Positions 1 to 12,422 of a stretch of DNA of 64,000 bases are shown here, piece after piece (position 1 is the stretch's first letter; the number at the start of each line of letters is the position of its first letter). The notes under the pieces were generated by a model. The model searched no databases, had not been told where the DNA came from, and was given only the letters and a program-made list of their open reading frames with translations. Source of the stretch: Haliclystus octoradiatus (taxonomy: Eukaryota > Cnidaria > Staurozoa > Stauromedusae > Haliclystidae); assembly GCA_916610825.1 (NCBI GenBank), contig OU744448.1, positions 18,475,936 through 18,539,935 of the forward strand, given 5' to 3'. Made by a program: the position numbers and the translations under genes.

Positions 1-345
1 CACTCCTAGATAACTCTAAACGTGCCAATACCCTTCGATTGTCGTGTATGACGGCTTGTACCATCATGCAACATCATTCTGATTCATTGGTTCAATCGGA
101 AGCCATTAGTTGCCTACAACAACTTCACATCTTTGCTCCTAACTTTGTAAATCTGTCAACGTTGGTACCAAAGCTCTGCTTAACTTTGCAAAATCCTCAT
201 TTGCTGCTGCGTCGATCTAGTGTAGCATGTTTGCGTCAATTGTCTCAACGTGAAGCAAAAGAAGTATGTGAACATGGAATGAGTGTTGGTGATCAACAGT
301 TGTTAAATAGAAGCAGACTGTTCTTTGAGAATAAAGGTCTTGAAG
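1..345 (+). CDS. HEATR5B: HEATR5 exon (first in window)
   Basis: Open from position 3 in the family frame. It ends at the donor GAAG|GTTTGT with phase 1, completing the conserved GLEG block across the splice. Contains the QHHSD and [18 protein letters not shown]-repeat helices. The true 5' border is outside or at the window edge. Confidence 0.85.
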
Positions 346-3300
346 GTTTGTAGCGTTGATATTTCATTTTTAAATCCATTAAATTATGTACAGTGTAGAC
401 TCCCAACTGACTTGCAAACAACAGTTTACTCTAACATTTTCTGTTTCTTTGAGTTGAAAGTTCAATATAATTCAATTTGTATTATAAGTTTGTTTAATCC
501 TGCTATTACTGTGTGAAACCTTACCAAGATTGCAAAATGTATTCAGTGCCTGACAAAAGGTTTAGCCTACTGGAATCTTAGAACGTATTCAATATTTTCT
601 TTTGAATTTTTTGTTGAGGTTTGGCCTATAAATCAGAATATTATCTATTTTCTTCTGAGTTTTTTCTAGCCTTCCAGGATATTGGATCCCAGAATTCCCA
701 CTTTTGTCGGAACCTGCATGTATTTTGTTTATGGATATCTTCATGAACATTAGATAAACACATTTCAATTTTAGCGCCTGAAACATTTTTAATATTTTAA
801 ATAGCACACAGTATGTTGATTTGAAATGCTACACCCTTAGACTCAAAATTATAATTGAAATTAACCAGAAGCAGCTGCATCACATGCTTGATTTATGTTC
901 TCAATAATCAAAGGCTATATTTTCTATTTTTGTTCAGGTTTATTGTTTAGTCTATTTGACTCTGAAGTTGATAACCGTCTTCGTGCTGATATCAGAGAGA
1001 CACTTGTTAGTTTATTACAAACCCTTGTGTCTGAAAATGTTAATCATTGGCTAAGTCTATGCAAACAAGTCTTGCTTGCATCAAAATCAGAAGATTTGCA
1101 AACAAAGCCGCAACAAACCAATGACAAAGGTATATTGATAGACTTTGTAAGGCTTCCTGCATGTACATATTATTGTTATCTTGGAGTTTTCATGTGTTGT
1201 TGCTGTATTAACTATTAGTAATGCAAGAGTATTTGATTGAACAGTTTGTAGCTGTGTCAGAAAAGCTCCCTCAACTCACGCATAGTTTTCTGAATCAAAA
1301 TATTCAAACGTTTATCCAATGAACATATATTTTGTGGATGTTGTTGTGATAGAGTTACATATTGAAATTTCAGATGATGACGATGACGAGGAAGGTGGTC
1401 TTGCACTCAAAGTTAAACCTGTTGAACGACCAACTGTTACTCCTAAATGGACAACGCGTGTCTTTGCTATGGAATGCATTCGTATGATCATTACAGCATG
1501 CAAAGAGAATAAGGCACACATTGATTTAGTACTGGCTAGGAGTTTATCTCATTCTAGCTCAAGCAGTAAGTTATTTTTTGAGATTGATGTCACTTCTAGG
1601 TTATATATGTAAGTGATATTGATACCCAGAAGATAGGCATTTGGGTGAAATGATAACGAAAGGGCGTCATCTTGCTTGTTGTGCATTATTCGAAAATCCA
1701 CCTGAATCCGTAGAAACTGCATAAACATCATAAACACTGTGAACCACCCAATTAATATTGATGGACATTATTTGGCAATTCAGGAGCAGTTCAGGAACCT
1801 TGCTGTTTTCAATGAACTTTTCCATGGAAATTATTCATCAAAATTGGATGATGAACTTGATGAACTTTGTCATATATTGCGTCTACACAGATTTCTTCTT
1901 TAATGATCATGATTTTGTGAGCAATAGTAACATCTCTCCATTTAACGGTTTTTGGCAACAATTTTGACTTGCATTTTATGTACATTTTTTATGATGTACG
2001 TTTTATATATAAATTTGACAACTTTTGTTTGTTTATCTAGGAGATTATCTTGTGATGCAATTAGTGGAGCTGGTTCGCATGGTATTTATTGCTGGAACTT
2101 CAAACAATGATTTATTAAAGCAAGAAGGCATGAAAGCATTGCATGTGAGTTACGCAAACATTACCTATTATATGTATTCAAGTATTATGTATGCTCATAC
2201 CTACATTAGAAGGATTCAGAAGGTTAAAAGGCTCGACACACTACTTCACTACTTCTATCCTTCACATTCAGCATAAAAATATCTCGGAGCTTGTCTCCAA
2301 ATATCACATTTCTTTATAGATGACTGTAGCAGTGTAGCACTTTACATATGAATTTGTCATTATGAAAACAGAGCATGTGGCCATTTAATGTTATGTGCTA
2401 CTCATTAATAATATTTTTTAATTTTTAATTATTTTCCAGGATGTTGTGAAGATTTACGCCAAGATACCTGATCCTGACATCCAAGACCATGTGATATTAG
2501 AACAGTTCCAAGCGCAGGTAGGGTAAATTATATTGAGTTGCTTTTCTGTGATTACTGAATATTACTGAATATAGATCATATAGTGTACCAATGCAGACCT
2601 GGTCCGATAAAAATGTGCTGTTTTTAGGACAATAACTGTTAAAATGAACACATCTTTGCTTCAATATCAACTAAATTAAAATCTCTCTTGGAAACTTTAT
2701 ATATATTCCTCAAAATTAGAAATTTGAGGAAACATCTAGGAATTCAATAATCGCTAGATATAGGAAGATGGATGCTAATAATTAGTACATGGTTTGGTCT
2801 CAACTTCTTTGTTGAACTGCATTGGAGCACAGATTTCTCTGTCTTTTGTTATCTTGATAAATAAGCATGACCATGGAAAATTGGATCTAATTGAGAATCT
2901 GTTGCTAACTTAACTTACTAGTGATTCATTTATTATTGTAAATATTTCTAGGTTGGTGCAGCCCTTCGCCCAGCATTTAATCCTTCGACACCACCAGACA
3001 TCACTGCTATGGCGTGTGAGGTAACCCGTTTGATCAAGCCTACATATTTTTCTCATTATATATTCCTATTTCAATTTACGTTCCTAAAGCTTTGGAAAGT
3101 TGCCCCGGGAAAGTTGCATGAGCAGTTCATGAAAATGCAGGCAATTTTACGTTAATTAACTGTTCATGAACCCTCAAGGAAATATTGATAATTTTTCTTT
3201 GACTGTTGATAAAGTTGATGGACTCTGACTCATTAACATTTTTCGTAGGGCGATTGCACTCAGTGTGACTAAAGACGTATACATGGATAAAACTCTGCAG

Positions 3301-6300
3301 CTTCGGCCTTTGATTATGTATGCACCGTTGATAGGGCAGCTTGATTCGATTGATAAACAATAGGGAATGCATTGCTGCTTAACAGATGCCTATTGCAGTT
3401 GCTGGTCAATTCTCAAGAGACGTTCTATGTGTTCATTATGTGTTATATGATTCATGTTTGTATAATAATTGAAGGTTTGCAGTGCTTGGATTGGTTCAGA
3501 AATATCGCAAGATATTAACGATGTCAGGCGAATTCAGCAATTGCTTGTTTCCTCATTGACAACTATTTCATCAGTCGAAGGGAAAGAGAATGCAATTTAC
3601 AGTGAAAGTTCTTATACCATGGAAACACTGGCTGTTTTGAAAGCCTGGGCACAGGTAACCCATGTGAAAATATTCCTGGACTATTTTTTAGGAGATTTTC
3701 ATGGATTTAGTTCACGAATGGTTCATTATAAATACAGCATGATTCTTACATCTATACATACAGTCAGTGTCTGGCAAAAGGTTTTTCTTTCTGGAATCCT
3801 GATAGTTTCAATTCTTTGTTGAGAGTCAGAAAGATGTCAATTTTCTTCTGAATCTGCTCTAACTTTACTTCCGGTAGGATCCCAGGATCACCACTCTTGT
3901 TCAATCCTAAATACACTGCTATATTTATTGTTCTTTGAAAATCAAGGTCTTGAAGGTTTGTAGCGTTGTAGCCCATGTAGTTAAGCTGTTGTCTATTGAA
4001 AGCCATTATAATGGGAAAGAATGGGTTTTGTATCATAGTTTAATGTCCTCCCTATCTGTTGTCAACAATGTATTTTGTTTGGACCCTAATTTTGTGCAAA
4101 ACCTACAAGAAATGTTCGGCATGTCCTCCACATCACAAAATGTCCCCTTTCTTGTCGTGCCGTACAGGACATAACTTGTCATTGTTATTATAGATCTACG
4201 TAATGGCAATGAAGCGAGAAGCTGACGAAGTGAACGTTAACTCATATGAAAGTAATCTTACATCAGGTTCACTGTTGGAACTAGTAGAAAGTGATCTGAA
4301 GCTACTTGCTAAATACTGGATAAGTGCCTTACGAGATCACGCTGTCCTTCTCTTACCATCTGATGGCGCAACACAAATGCCAATCGACTTGGGCACATTC
4401 TTCAGGTCGGTCGATTACGGGTTGCTATCAATATGCAATCTTCGTTCCTTTTGACCAGTTCGTATTTTACAATAGGCAATTAAATTCATCATGCTTGTTT
4501 GTTTACTTCTATTTTGTTTAGTCATGATTCTGTTGATTTTGTGCGAGATCACTATCGTAAAGCGTGGCCTTTGATAGCTCACGCCGTTGCGTATTGGCTT
4601 AATACCGTTGGCTTCGCAGATCCAAATAAAACAATGGTCGGAGCATGTAAGTATATACACTTTCAGTATAGTAAACACATTGAAATTCCTAAATGTATTG
4701 ACCATGGTCATTCAATTTTTAATTTTAATGTTTATGCAATATCACGATTGAATAGTATATTTGATGGTATAAAAATATTAGAAACGAAATATAACCTTAT
4801 AGCTATAGCGCTACGTTGATGATATATTGTAGTAAATCATTCCGATTTATTTTGTTGGCCTGATATTGACGTCATATTGATGTTTTCATTAATGACGCAT
4901 TTGAATTTATCATCTAATTCCATTCTAAACTGACCTTATTTATACAGAGAGTAACTAGTTTCATCCTTTTGCACCTCTTATTCAGTATGATGAATCATTC
5001 ATAGATTCAAAATACTTTTAAATTTGAAAATCTGCCTGCAGGAATTCTATTGTGCAATATTTATGCCTGCGACCGCCGGTCCCAGTAGAGGGCTCTTGGT
5101 CCCAGTGGTCCCAACATTTTCTACCCCTATATTTCATGATCCAATTATATAATGATAAACTATTGTGTTTAAGCGGATGAGCATATTACTGGCATTGATG
5201 CAGACAGTATGCTAAACTCATTCAAAACAGAGCAGCAAGTCAACAACGATCGTTTTATTCTGATCGCAAGTGTCTGTGTTGAGGCTTTGTGTTCGACATT
5301 ATCAATCTATGGTCAAAATGATATAGACACATGCTTACATGCACTCCATGCCTTATTTGGATCCCCATGGGCCAGAAAGCAGATCATCACAGCAAAGGTA
5401 GGTTTTCATACTATTCAATACTTTTTCCTTTGTTTAACTATGATGGAGTTCTCTGTAATGTTACCATTCGACGAGAAAGCTTCAGACACAGGTAATGTCA
5501 ATCGTAATTGTCATATGTGAGGGGCTACGATAACTTTCATATCGTTTTTTTTTGTTTTTTTTTTTGTTTAATTCAGATTACTTTATGATCTGAATAAGAT
5601 TTCAGAATAATTAATTATTGAAAATGAAATATACCCAATGGCATTCCTACCAACGCAATAACCACCCAAGTTGATATTATATTCAACAGTTATTGATTGA
5701 AGGCGAGATGAATATCGGCTGCTAATGACCGAGGTCCGCCAAAGGTCATTATGCCATTTATGTCAATATTCACCTCGCTTTCGATTAATAACTGTTTTAG
5801 TCAATAATTAACATGTCAATTTTGGAACATGTGATCACAATATGAATTTTTATTGTATTTCAATGCATCAAAAATGCAATTATCCGTTGCGTCTTTTCTC
5901 CGTAACGGTTAGAAAACACGGAGCGATCATTACAGTTTAGAATTGACCGCTGTTCGACCAATCGCTGAATTACTCGATTTTCGTATTGACCTGTTAGTCA
6001 ATTACTGAAAGGTGGTACAATCCATTTTTCTATTTTATAATCCAGGCTTTGGCGATTGAGCTTGTCCTTGTACTTCACCGTGTTCTCCTTACAAGAGATG
6101 AAATTGCCACACAAGAAATCGCCTTGAAAGTTGTTTCTCAAATATCTAAAGGAGCTACAGAGTACGTTATGGAAGATTCCTCATCTGGACATTCCCATGG
6201 AGATGGTGATAAAAACTCTCGCTTGGAGCAAGATGTAACGCATGGCAACAGTGTCGTATTTGCATTACTTGAAGTATGCCTGGTTGTCGTGTCAAGATAT

Positions 6301-9300
6301 ACACCAGAAAATATCATTGCTCTGAAACCACGTGTGATGACTGGTCGGAAGAAACTAACATCACATGGTAGGAACATTTTTCATGCACTCTTGTGTGACA
6401 ACTTTTCATTATTTAAAATTCATCGAAACTTCTTTGAAAAGATTAGCGATAAACATTCAGGATCAGCATCTGTAAGAGTTTTTATAATATAGTTGACAAG
6501 CATTCAACAAAACGTGATGATGATTGAAATGATCATTTGTGACCGGTGAGGAGTTGTGAATTGTCAAATGTTAACCAATCATGAGAAAGAAATTTTGTAC
6601 CTCAAGATTTATTCAGGCTGGTCGCAACATACCATGAAATGCCCTTATGCAATAATAAATACTGTGTATTCCATCTAACTTTGTTCCAAACCCACGGAAG
6701 AGTCAGGATATATATTTGTGTTGGCTTTCTCGTTTCTCCTTGAGTTCCTCTTGTGGGCTATGATATCATATCCCACATAATGGCTGAATGGTTTATGTGC
6801 CCATTGATTGTGTTTTGCGCATGTTTCAATTTCTTCGCAGTGTTGATTAATCTATTTACATTGTAGTGTGTTATTGTTAACCTCTCCTAGAAACGAGTCA
6901 CGATGTACCACGGCTATTGGCGCTTCTTAGTGGTGTCCTTGGTAGTGTTACTCATGTTTGCTCAACATCAGCCCAGCTAGAGATTCTTCCGACTGTTCTT
7001 TATATGCTAGTTGGTATTTTTCAAAAATGCTGTCAAATCAATGCTGAGCAGGAATCTGTTGTACAAAAATCATGCAGCAAAGATCCCACAATGCAACTGA
7101 TACTGCAATCAATAAAATCAACGATATCAATTGATAACGAAGACGATGAATCATTCAAACAAAGCAAGATTGAGTTGCTACGCAGGTAACCAGTGTTTGT
7201 TTCAAACAACTATCTACAGGTCGTGCATTATGGCAAGAGTTTCCATGATAGTTCTGACAGTGATATGTGATTTGCTAATTTTCCTGAAATGCAGAAAATC
7301 AAAATCTAAGAACATAATTCATATGATTCATGACACCTTTACTCTTAGCTATTGTGGAATTTGTATTCTAGATTTCTATTAGCCACTACCAAAAAAGGGA
7401 ATCATGATTCAATCGAGCCTGTGTAGTATCATCACAGTGACACATAAGTTTGTACTGATGGATTACAATTTGCAATATTACGTGTAAACAATTCTTCAAG
7501 CAAATGAAGAATGATATCTAAAATCTAATCATATGAACATCATTAAAACAAGCTGAGAGTAGGTCCTGAGCCATGTTGCTCATTAGATTGCCATGTACAT
7601 AGTAAGGACAACACCATATCATTCGGAGCTGATCGCAACCCATTCACCTCTGATTCACCTAACACAGCGTGAAATCCATCTCCCAATCGTAACTACTGTG
7701 TTGTTCAAGAATCAAAGGAATATACCTTACGAATGGCACTTTCTTTTCTGACTGATAATAATGTTCTAATTTAAAGATTACTGTTCTAGATTTAATTTTT
7801 TGCTCTGTTTATTTTGTCTGGTGTTGTTGGGTTGTATTAATCTTGGACATTCGTAAACAGAGAATATATTTTGATAACTATTTATATACAGCAAATACCG
7901 ATATCATATCTATGCCATCCTTAGTTTTACAATTTGAAACAAATTAGATATCACTTGTTCTTAAATTGTTCCCGTTAGCTGTAAGCGTGACATCATCTAT
8001 ATTTTTTCAAATTTATTTTTTGCGTTAGTGCTTATGTCGCCGTTCTTGACTTTTCTGAAGAATTTTCAAAGCAGCAGATCTCAGAAGATATTTTATTCGT
8101 TGCTTCCGTTTTTATTTTAACCGGTGGTGTTGATGTTGCCTCACCCAAACCGATCAGAGAGAGATATTTGAAGTTATTCTCTAAAGTGCTGCAATCAGGA
8201 GCGCCAGAGGTAAGCAAGCATCATTTTATGATTTTCTGTAGGATTCATGTCTAACAATAAAACTTAGGAAATGATATGCGACTCCCTCTGTTATTGCGCA
8301 CACTATACAAAGAAAAAGCTTGGCTAAAACGTATACACTAGAAAGAGTTCCACCAATCAGCTTATTTCCTCCTTTTCGATCATCTCCAAAACAAAGAAAC
8401 CATTGACTTAGCTGCTGCTTTAACGCTTTTTCACGGGTGTCCTTTTCCCTCGAATTCACCTCAATCTCAGATTCTCATACATGTTGTTAATGCTTGGTAT
8501 GTTCTAGATTGGTTTGATTTAAAAATGTACTCTCAAGGTCTGGGTTCATAGGTCCCATGCTTTGTCTGAACATTTCTGTTTACTATTTCAGCTTCGTTTA
8601 AAGTGTGTGAAAATAATCAGCAACATCATCCAGACATCAGACGAACAACTTTCATTTGCGTTCATACATACATGCGTTCCACCGATTGTTGAAATAATCC
8701 AATCAGCATCAACCATACCTCCCAAATCTGATATTGAGCTCTGTCTGTGTAAAGAATGCATCGCTTTGATTGAGATATTGGTTTCTTTGACTGCAGAGAT
8801 AAACCGTGAGTAACCGTATTTTTTCTGTTATATGGAATATAATTAGTATCTAATCATGATCTGATTCTAATGGATAAAAACGAAACGTATCAGGACTTTG
8901 TGATATTATCATACGTTCGATACAGGCTGGCACCGCCCAATGTTTTTCATATTTTCTCGCTATTAGCTCTCTGTTCTGGAAATCCCAACAGTGACTGATC
9001 GATCGAGTTGTATTTTATTGAAATCGTTGTTTTCCAGTCATTTTTCAGACAATTTTTCACAGCTAAAGATAGTAACTTTAGGACGGCATTGTTTTCCGCG
9101 ATATTGATGTTAAAAATGTAAAAGATTTTAATAAAGACAGAAAAGTCACATTTTAATTTTATGTTACGTTGTATTTCTGAGTAAATTATTTACTAATGCT
9201 ACATAAAATGATAAAAGGGTAAAATGATTGATAGCACATAAAACAATGTCCACTTTGTGGAGATTTCTAAACGGATTCAACTGTAATTAATAAAATAAAT

Positions 9301-10232
9301 GGTAATAGACAGGGCCGCAGGGGTGAAGAAAAGTTGATATTAATCTAGCAACTGGCGCGCACTTCATATGAGCTATTGATATTTGGCGCACGAGAGGGCA
9401 CGTAAGGAGAAAACGAGAAGGCAAATCACGAGCCGCCGAAGCGAATGATGTTTGCCTTCCAGTTTTCTCCTGAAGTGACTACCCAACCTTTATAAACAGT
9501 TATTTTTGTCATATAATGTTTTTGAAACTCCTGATCAAATTAGAAATTCTCATTCGTGATGCCAAGTTCGAATTGTAAGATCGATTGCGTTTTCAAACCT
9601 ATAGTTTTGTTCTGCGTTGATATTGTGATCTGGCGTCAACTCTAAACCAATCAGATTGATCGAATCAATTTCGTTATTTTACAATTATACACGCATTAGC
9701 ATAGCACTAACATTAAGATTGCTTAGAAATACAATAGATACAGTTGTTGTTGTCTGCCTCTTCTATTTCTCAAAATTGAATGAACTGTATCATCTAATAT
9801 ATATATATATATAGCTATAGACTTATCTTAGCTATTGCTGTAGTGACCGCTGGATTAGAGTCGACCTTAAAACACAGTTTGTGATTTCGTTTCGTTTCTT
9901 AAACCTTCCTTGTGATGTTACTAGGTATCAGAATGGTGTCTCTAATTGTGCCATGCCTCATTCAACTCTTACTTGATCGTACAACTCTACCAAACGCAAC
10001 GAAATACGCCAGAGGATTGCACCAGCATTGCATCGACCAATTAACCCTGATTGGTCCACGATATCCCAGTGCATTCAAAGCTGTTATGACGCAGTCACCT
10101 GATATGAAAATACGTCTGGCAGAGGCTATACGAGCGAATCAGGCCACCAATGCGAAAGAGACAGTGCGCAAGTCAGATACACAGGCTCAACCAAAGATCC
10201 AATTAAAAATGGATTTTAGTAATTTTAAATAA
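1..10232 (+). CDS. HEATR5B: HEATR5 (HEAT repeat-containing protein 5) gene, C-terminal half, 15 exons
   Basis: Fifteen exons join in one continuous frame (1-345, 938-1129, 1374-1565, 2041-2144, 2440-2517, 2952-3020, 3475-3654, 4194-4405, 4522-4646, 5174-5397, 6046-6367, 6891-7185, 8029-8209, 8592-8805, 9925-10232), each with AG/GT borders and compatible phases, giving about 1,012 codons. I recognise the family from conserved blocks such as [70 protein letters not shown] and the lysine-rich tail. HEATR5 proteins are about 2,000 residues of HEAT repeats; they bind the AP-1 gamma-ear region/aftiphilin and act in endosome-Golgi and clathrin-AP-1 trafficking (known for the family). The start of the gene lies left of the window. 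HEATR5A versus HEATR5B cannot be settled; invertebrates usually have one copy. Nothing suggests a broken gene. Confidence 0.9.
938..1129 (+). CDS. HEATR5B: HEATR5 exon
   Basis: Acceptor TTGTTCAG| and donor AAAG|GTATAT, phase 1 to phase 1, 192 bp. Encodes [17 protein letters not shown] and a [10 protein letters not shown] helix, which match the HEATR5 order. Confidence 0.85.
1374..1565 (+). CDS. HEATR5B: HEATR5 exon with acidic run
   Basis: Acceptor AATTTCAG| and donor AGCA|GTAAGT, 192 bp, phase 1-1. Opens with an Asp/Glu run (DDDDDEE), then [14 protein letters not shown]. The acidic linker before a TRVFA block is a HEATR5 hallmark. Confidence 0.85.
2041..2144 (+). CDS. HEATR5B: HEATR5 exon
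   Basis: Acceptor TTATCTAG| and donor GCAT|GTGAGT, 104 bp. Encodes the [19 protein letters not shown] helix. Confidence 0.8.
2440..2517 (+). CDS. HEATR5B: HEATR5 exon (short)
   Basis: Acceptor TTTTCCAG| and donor GCAG|GTAGGG, 78 bp, phase 0-0. Encodes [17 protein letters not shown] and then ILEQFQAQ, in register with the neighbouring exons. Confidence 0.8.
2952..3020 (+). CDS. HEATR5B: HEATR5 exon (short)
   Basis: Acceptor ATTTCTAG| and donor TGAG|GTAACC, 69 bp, phase 0-0. Encodes [19 protein letters not shown], a strongly conserved HEATR5 segment. Confidence 0.85.
3475..3654 (+). CDS. HEATR5B: HEATR5 exon
   Basis: 180 bp, phase 0-0. The acceptor AATTGAAG| has a poor pyrimidine tract but is fixed by the conserved VCSAWIGS start; donor ACAG|GTAACC. 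Also contains [11 protein letters not shown] and [13 protein letters not shown]. Confidence 0.85.
4194..4405 (+). CDS. HEATR5B: HEATR5 exon
   Basis: Acceptor TTATTATAG| and donor TCAG|GTCGGT, 212 bp. [12 protein letters not shown] follows the KAWAQ of the previous exon directly, as in the family. It ends in LGTFF. Confidence 0.85.
4522..4646 (+). CDS. HEATR5B: HEATR5 exon
   Basis: Acceptor TTTGTTTAG| and donor GCAT|GTAAGT, 125 bp. Encodes [19 protein letters not shown], a conserved HEATR5 helix pair. Confidence 0.85.
5174..5397 (+). CDS. HEATR5B: HEATR5 exon
   Basis: Acceptor GTGTTTAAG| and donor AAAG|GTAGGT, 224 bp. Encodes [13 protein letters not shown] and [14 protein letters not shown]. 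The acceptor was chosen because it alone keeps the frame with the preceding phase-1 donor. Confidence 0.8.
5685..5802. repeat. inverted-repeat (MITE-like) insertion in a HEATR5 intron
   Basis: Imperfect inverted arms: AGTTATTGATTGAAGGCGAG near 5,690 against the reverse complement near 5,775-5,800, about 118 bp in all. Looks like a small non-autonomous DNA element. No target duplication was resolved. Confidence 0.5.
6046..6367 (+). CDS. HEATR5B: HEATR5 exon
   Basis: Acceptor TAATCCAG| and donor CATG|GTAGGA, 322 bp. Encodes [20 protein letters not shown] and a [15 protein letters not shown] helix. The Ser/Asp/His-rich linker between them looks disordered. Confidence 0.85.
6891..7185 (+). CDS. 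HEATR5B: HEATR5 exon
   Basis: Acceptor TCTCCTAG| and donor GCAG|GTAACC, 295 bp. Encodes [20 protein letters not shown] and [15 protein letters not shown]. Confidence 0.85.
8029..8209 (+). CDS. HEATR5B: HEATR5 exon
   Basis: Acceptor TGCGTTAG| and donor AGAG|GTAAGC, 181 bp. Encodes [19 protein letters not shown] and a KLFSKVLQ helix; phase fits on both sides. Confidence 0.8.
8592..8805 (+). CDS. HEATR5B: HEATR5 exon
   Basis: Acceptor TATTTCAG| and donor AACC|GTGAGT, 214 bp. Encodes a VKIISNIIQ helix and [17 protein letters not shown], the penultimate HEAT repeats. Confidence 0.85.
9405..9472. repeat. hairpin in the last HEATR5 intron
   Basis: AGGAGAAAACGAGAAGGCAA pairs imperfectly with the segment ending GTTTTCTCCT at 9,471. 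Short MITE-like palindrome of unknown function. Confidence 0.4.
9925..10232 (+). CDS. HEATR5B: HEATR5 terminal exon and stop
   Basis: Acceptor GTTACTAG|, open to TAA at 10,230-10,232. Encodes [35 protein letters not shown] and a tail with PKIQLKMDF, matching the conserved HEATR5 C terminus. Confidence 0.9.
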
Positions 10233-10472
10233 TTTTAGATTTAATAGTATACAATTATGGACTGTACATATTATATAGTAAAGATAATGTAATGTAAATC
10301 GAAACTTTGGATTTTGATAGCGTTCCAATTGAAGGCTTTTCTAAATTCGTACTTAAAAATTACCATTTGTACCCTTTGTCTTCTTAAGTTATGCCGTGTG
10401 AAGTGTAAACGAATGGAAAACAATACAAAAACTTGTTACAAAAGCTGTCAGATATATGATCTTTATTGCGCA

Positions 10473-10478
10473 AATAAA
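10473..10478 (+). terminator. poly(A) signal of HEATR5
   Basis: AATAAA about 240 bases after the HEATR5 stop codon. No competing signal of the same form lies between, so the 3' UTR is probably short. Confidence 0.6.
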
Positions 10479-10770
10479 ACGAGCTGATTCCTTCATATTG
10501 AATTCGCTGCTATCTAATTCTATGTGCAATCGTTGCGGGAGATTACATACCACTACCATTCTACCAACATCAAAACCATGAGAATGCTACGAAAACACCA
10601 TGAAAATGTTAAAAAGTGAAAACAAGTCTTTAAAGCCATGAAAAAGTTTGAAAAGGATGAAATTTCATGCTTTTTCATGGCTTGGTGTCAGCAAGATGAT
10701 TGATTAGCTCTGATGATGATACTAAATAATAACAAAAGAATGAACAATAATACATATATATTGTTTGCAG

Positions 10771-11029
10771 ATGCAGAAAAGTGTCTTGATAGGCTTTGGC
10801 TGGAAGACTGCCTAGTAGACCTTCATGGTGCTGGTATGCGGGCAAGAGAGGTCTAATCTCAATCGGGAATCTGCACATCACCAACGTCGAACATGAAAGT
10901 GAACAGATTGTTAGTAAACAAGGCACTGTGTGTGGTCCACAACAGTGTTGTGTTAGTACTGATAGAATAAACAGTATCGGCCGTACCTCCAGTACAATGG
11001 CATCACCTAGTTTCTCAATCAATGCATAG
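10771..11029 (+). pseudogene. non-LTR reverse transcriptase fragment
   Basis: In one frame 10,771 onward reads DAEKCLDRLWLEDCL and GAGMRAREV before a stop near 10,854. In another frame 10,905-11,020 reads KQGTVCGPQQCC and STDRIN. These resemble two successive blocks of a LINE RT domain (a D-x-x-K-x-F/L-D-x-L-W block and a QGTV-GP block). The middle is missing and frames differ, so this is a dead fragment. The clade is not assigned. Confidence 0.6.
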
Positions 11030-11120
11030 TATTAATGGAATTATAAAAAAATTTGAATAGAATATATAGGTGTATATATCATCCAAGTCTCGGAAAGTAT
11101 AGCGCAAATGTATGAAGCCG

Positions 11121-11228
11121 AATTAGGGTCAAAATTCGATTCACTTGTTGAAGATGTATGTATTTCACATGACGATGATGTGTTTTCACATGGCGATAAT
11201 GTATGTGTATTAGCCTGCACGCAGATAT
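11121..11228 (+). repeat. interspersed repeat with GATGATGT minisatellite core (copy 1)
   Basis: Nearly identical to 12,789-12,898 and homologous on the opposite strand to about 22,130-22,250. Contains short CATGRCGATRATGT units and ends in TAGCCTGCACGCAG, the same kind of terminus seen on the TIR elements at 31,613 and 46,027. Confidence 0.65.
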
Positions 11229-11826
11229 ACATACATTATATGATTTTACTGCACCCACCATATCAACGCCCCTTATAGTTTTTATACAGCCTATTGCCTA
11301 CGGTTGCTGGTTATTCTCGAGGAACTCCTTCATCATCATCAAGGTGAATGAAAAAGTCACCTCGATAAAAGCAGTTAGCTATTCATTTAATTTATTTGAA
11401 CAATACAGCCAAACCTGAGGCCAATGAGAGGAAAATTATATCATGCCTGATACTATGCCAGCCAGATCATTTACAGCTTTTTCACAAGTAGGTTCTGTAT
11501 AAGAAAGTTTGGTACAACCATCAACTCAATCCTCAGGTTTTTAGGCTTAAGAAAGTCAAGATTATTTGAGTTTGCCAACTTTTGTCAATGTTGGTTTGTT
11601 GTGTTTCTGGTTTCTTGAATCCCAAGATCATGCAACAATTCACTACACAGCAATTACATACTTTCTCTGACTTCATGACGCAGACTATGCTCAATTTTAT
11701 TTGCGGTGTCTATAACACATTTCTGTGCAGATGCAGAAGATGACGTGTCTAACTGCCTCACCGACGTTTGACGTTTGACAAGTGACGTCTGATTTGAGCA
11801 TCTATGTTCAGACGGGTCAGACTCAG

Positions 11827-11906
11827 TATATATATAGTGGACTCAAAGGTTGGTTTGGACAGGTTTGGACAGTCCATCAGATTTTTAGGGACATCAGGAA
11901 ACACAG
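11827..11906 (+). promoter_or_regulatory. possible TATA box and 5' non-coding exon of the Kazal gene
   Basis: TATATATATAG (11,827-11,837) is followed about 30 bases on by a short stretch with a duplicated GGTTTGGACA and then a donor-like ACACAG|GTAACT at 11,907. An acceptor-like site at 12,421 and a signal-peptide ORF follow. This layout suits the start of a secreted-protein gene, and the next coding exons of such a gene in this direction are the Kazal exons from 33,435. Inference only; it could equally belong to an unrelated transcript or a repeat. Confidence 0.3.
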
Positions 11907-12422
11907 GTAACTATTTTTAATAAAAGTATTTATTTAAATTCACAAATATTGTATGGGTGTCATCCTACGTTGTTTTATTATTTGTCTGTCCAAAAAATGT
12001 CTAAAATAGGGCAGTATTTGACATTTGTCAGCAGTCTGACCATATGGTTTGACATTTAATTAGAGATTAACAACTGATTTTAAAATGTTGACTTCCGCTG
12101 GCATCAAACGTCAATGTAATTTTATGGTAATGTAATGTTTGAATACTTGAAACTTCAATCTGGTGAAATGCGAATCCATACCAAAGCAAACGCCCTTCCG
12201 TGAGGCCAGTGGTATAGCCTACCCTTAAAAATATTTAACCCACGATACTGATGGTTTGAGTTACAAGATTTCATTATCGAAAAGTTTACTTGATCTTAAA
12301 TCTTTCATTTGCCTTCAACATTTCCGCCGCAAAGATTTGTCAACATTTGAGAGCTTTGAGGGCATTTCAAGTGGCGTTATTTGATATCTGACATACTTTG
12401 AGCATTTATACTTGATCAACAG

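Noticed and set aside
3935..4174. Exon-like [15 protein letters not shown] in HEATR5
   Set aside because: The KAWAQ of the 3,475 exon joins directly to IYVMAM of the 4,194 exon as in the family, leaving no room for it; its start is a duplicated piece of an earlier exon border.
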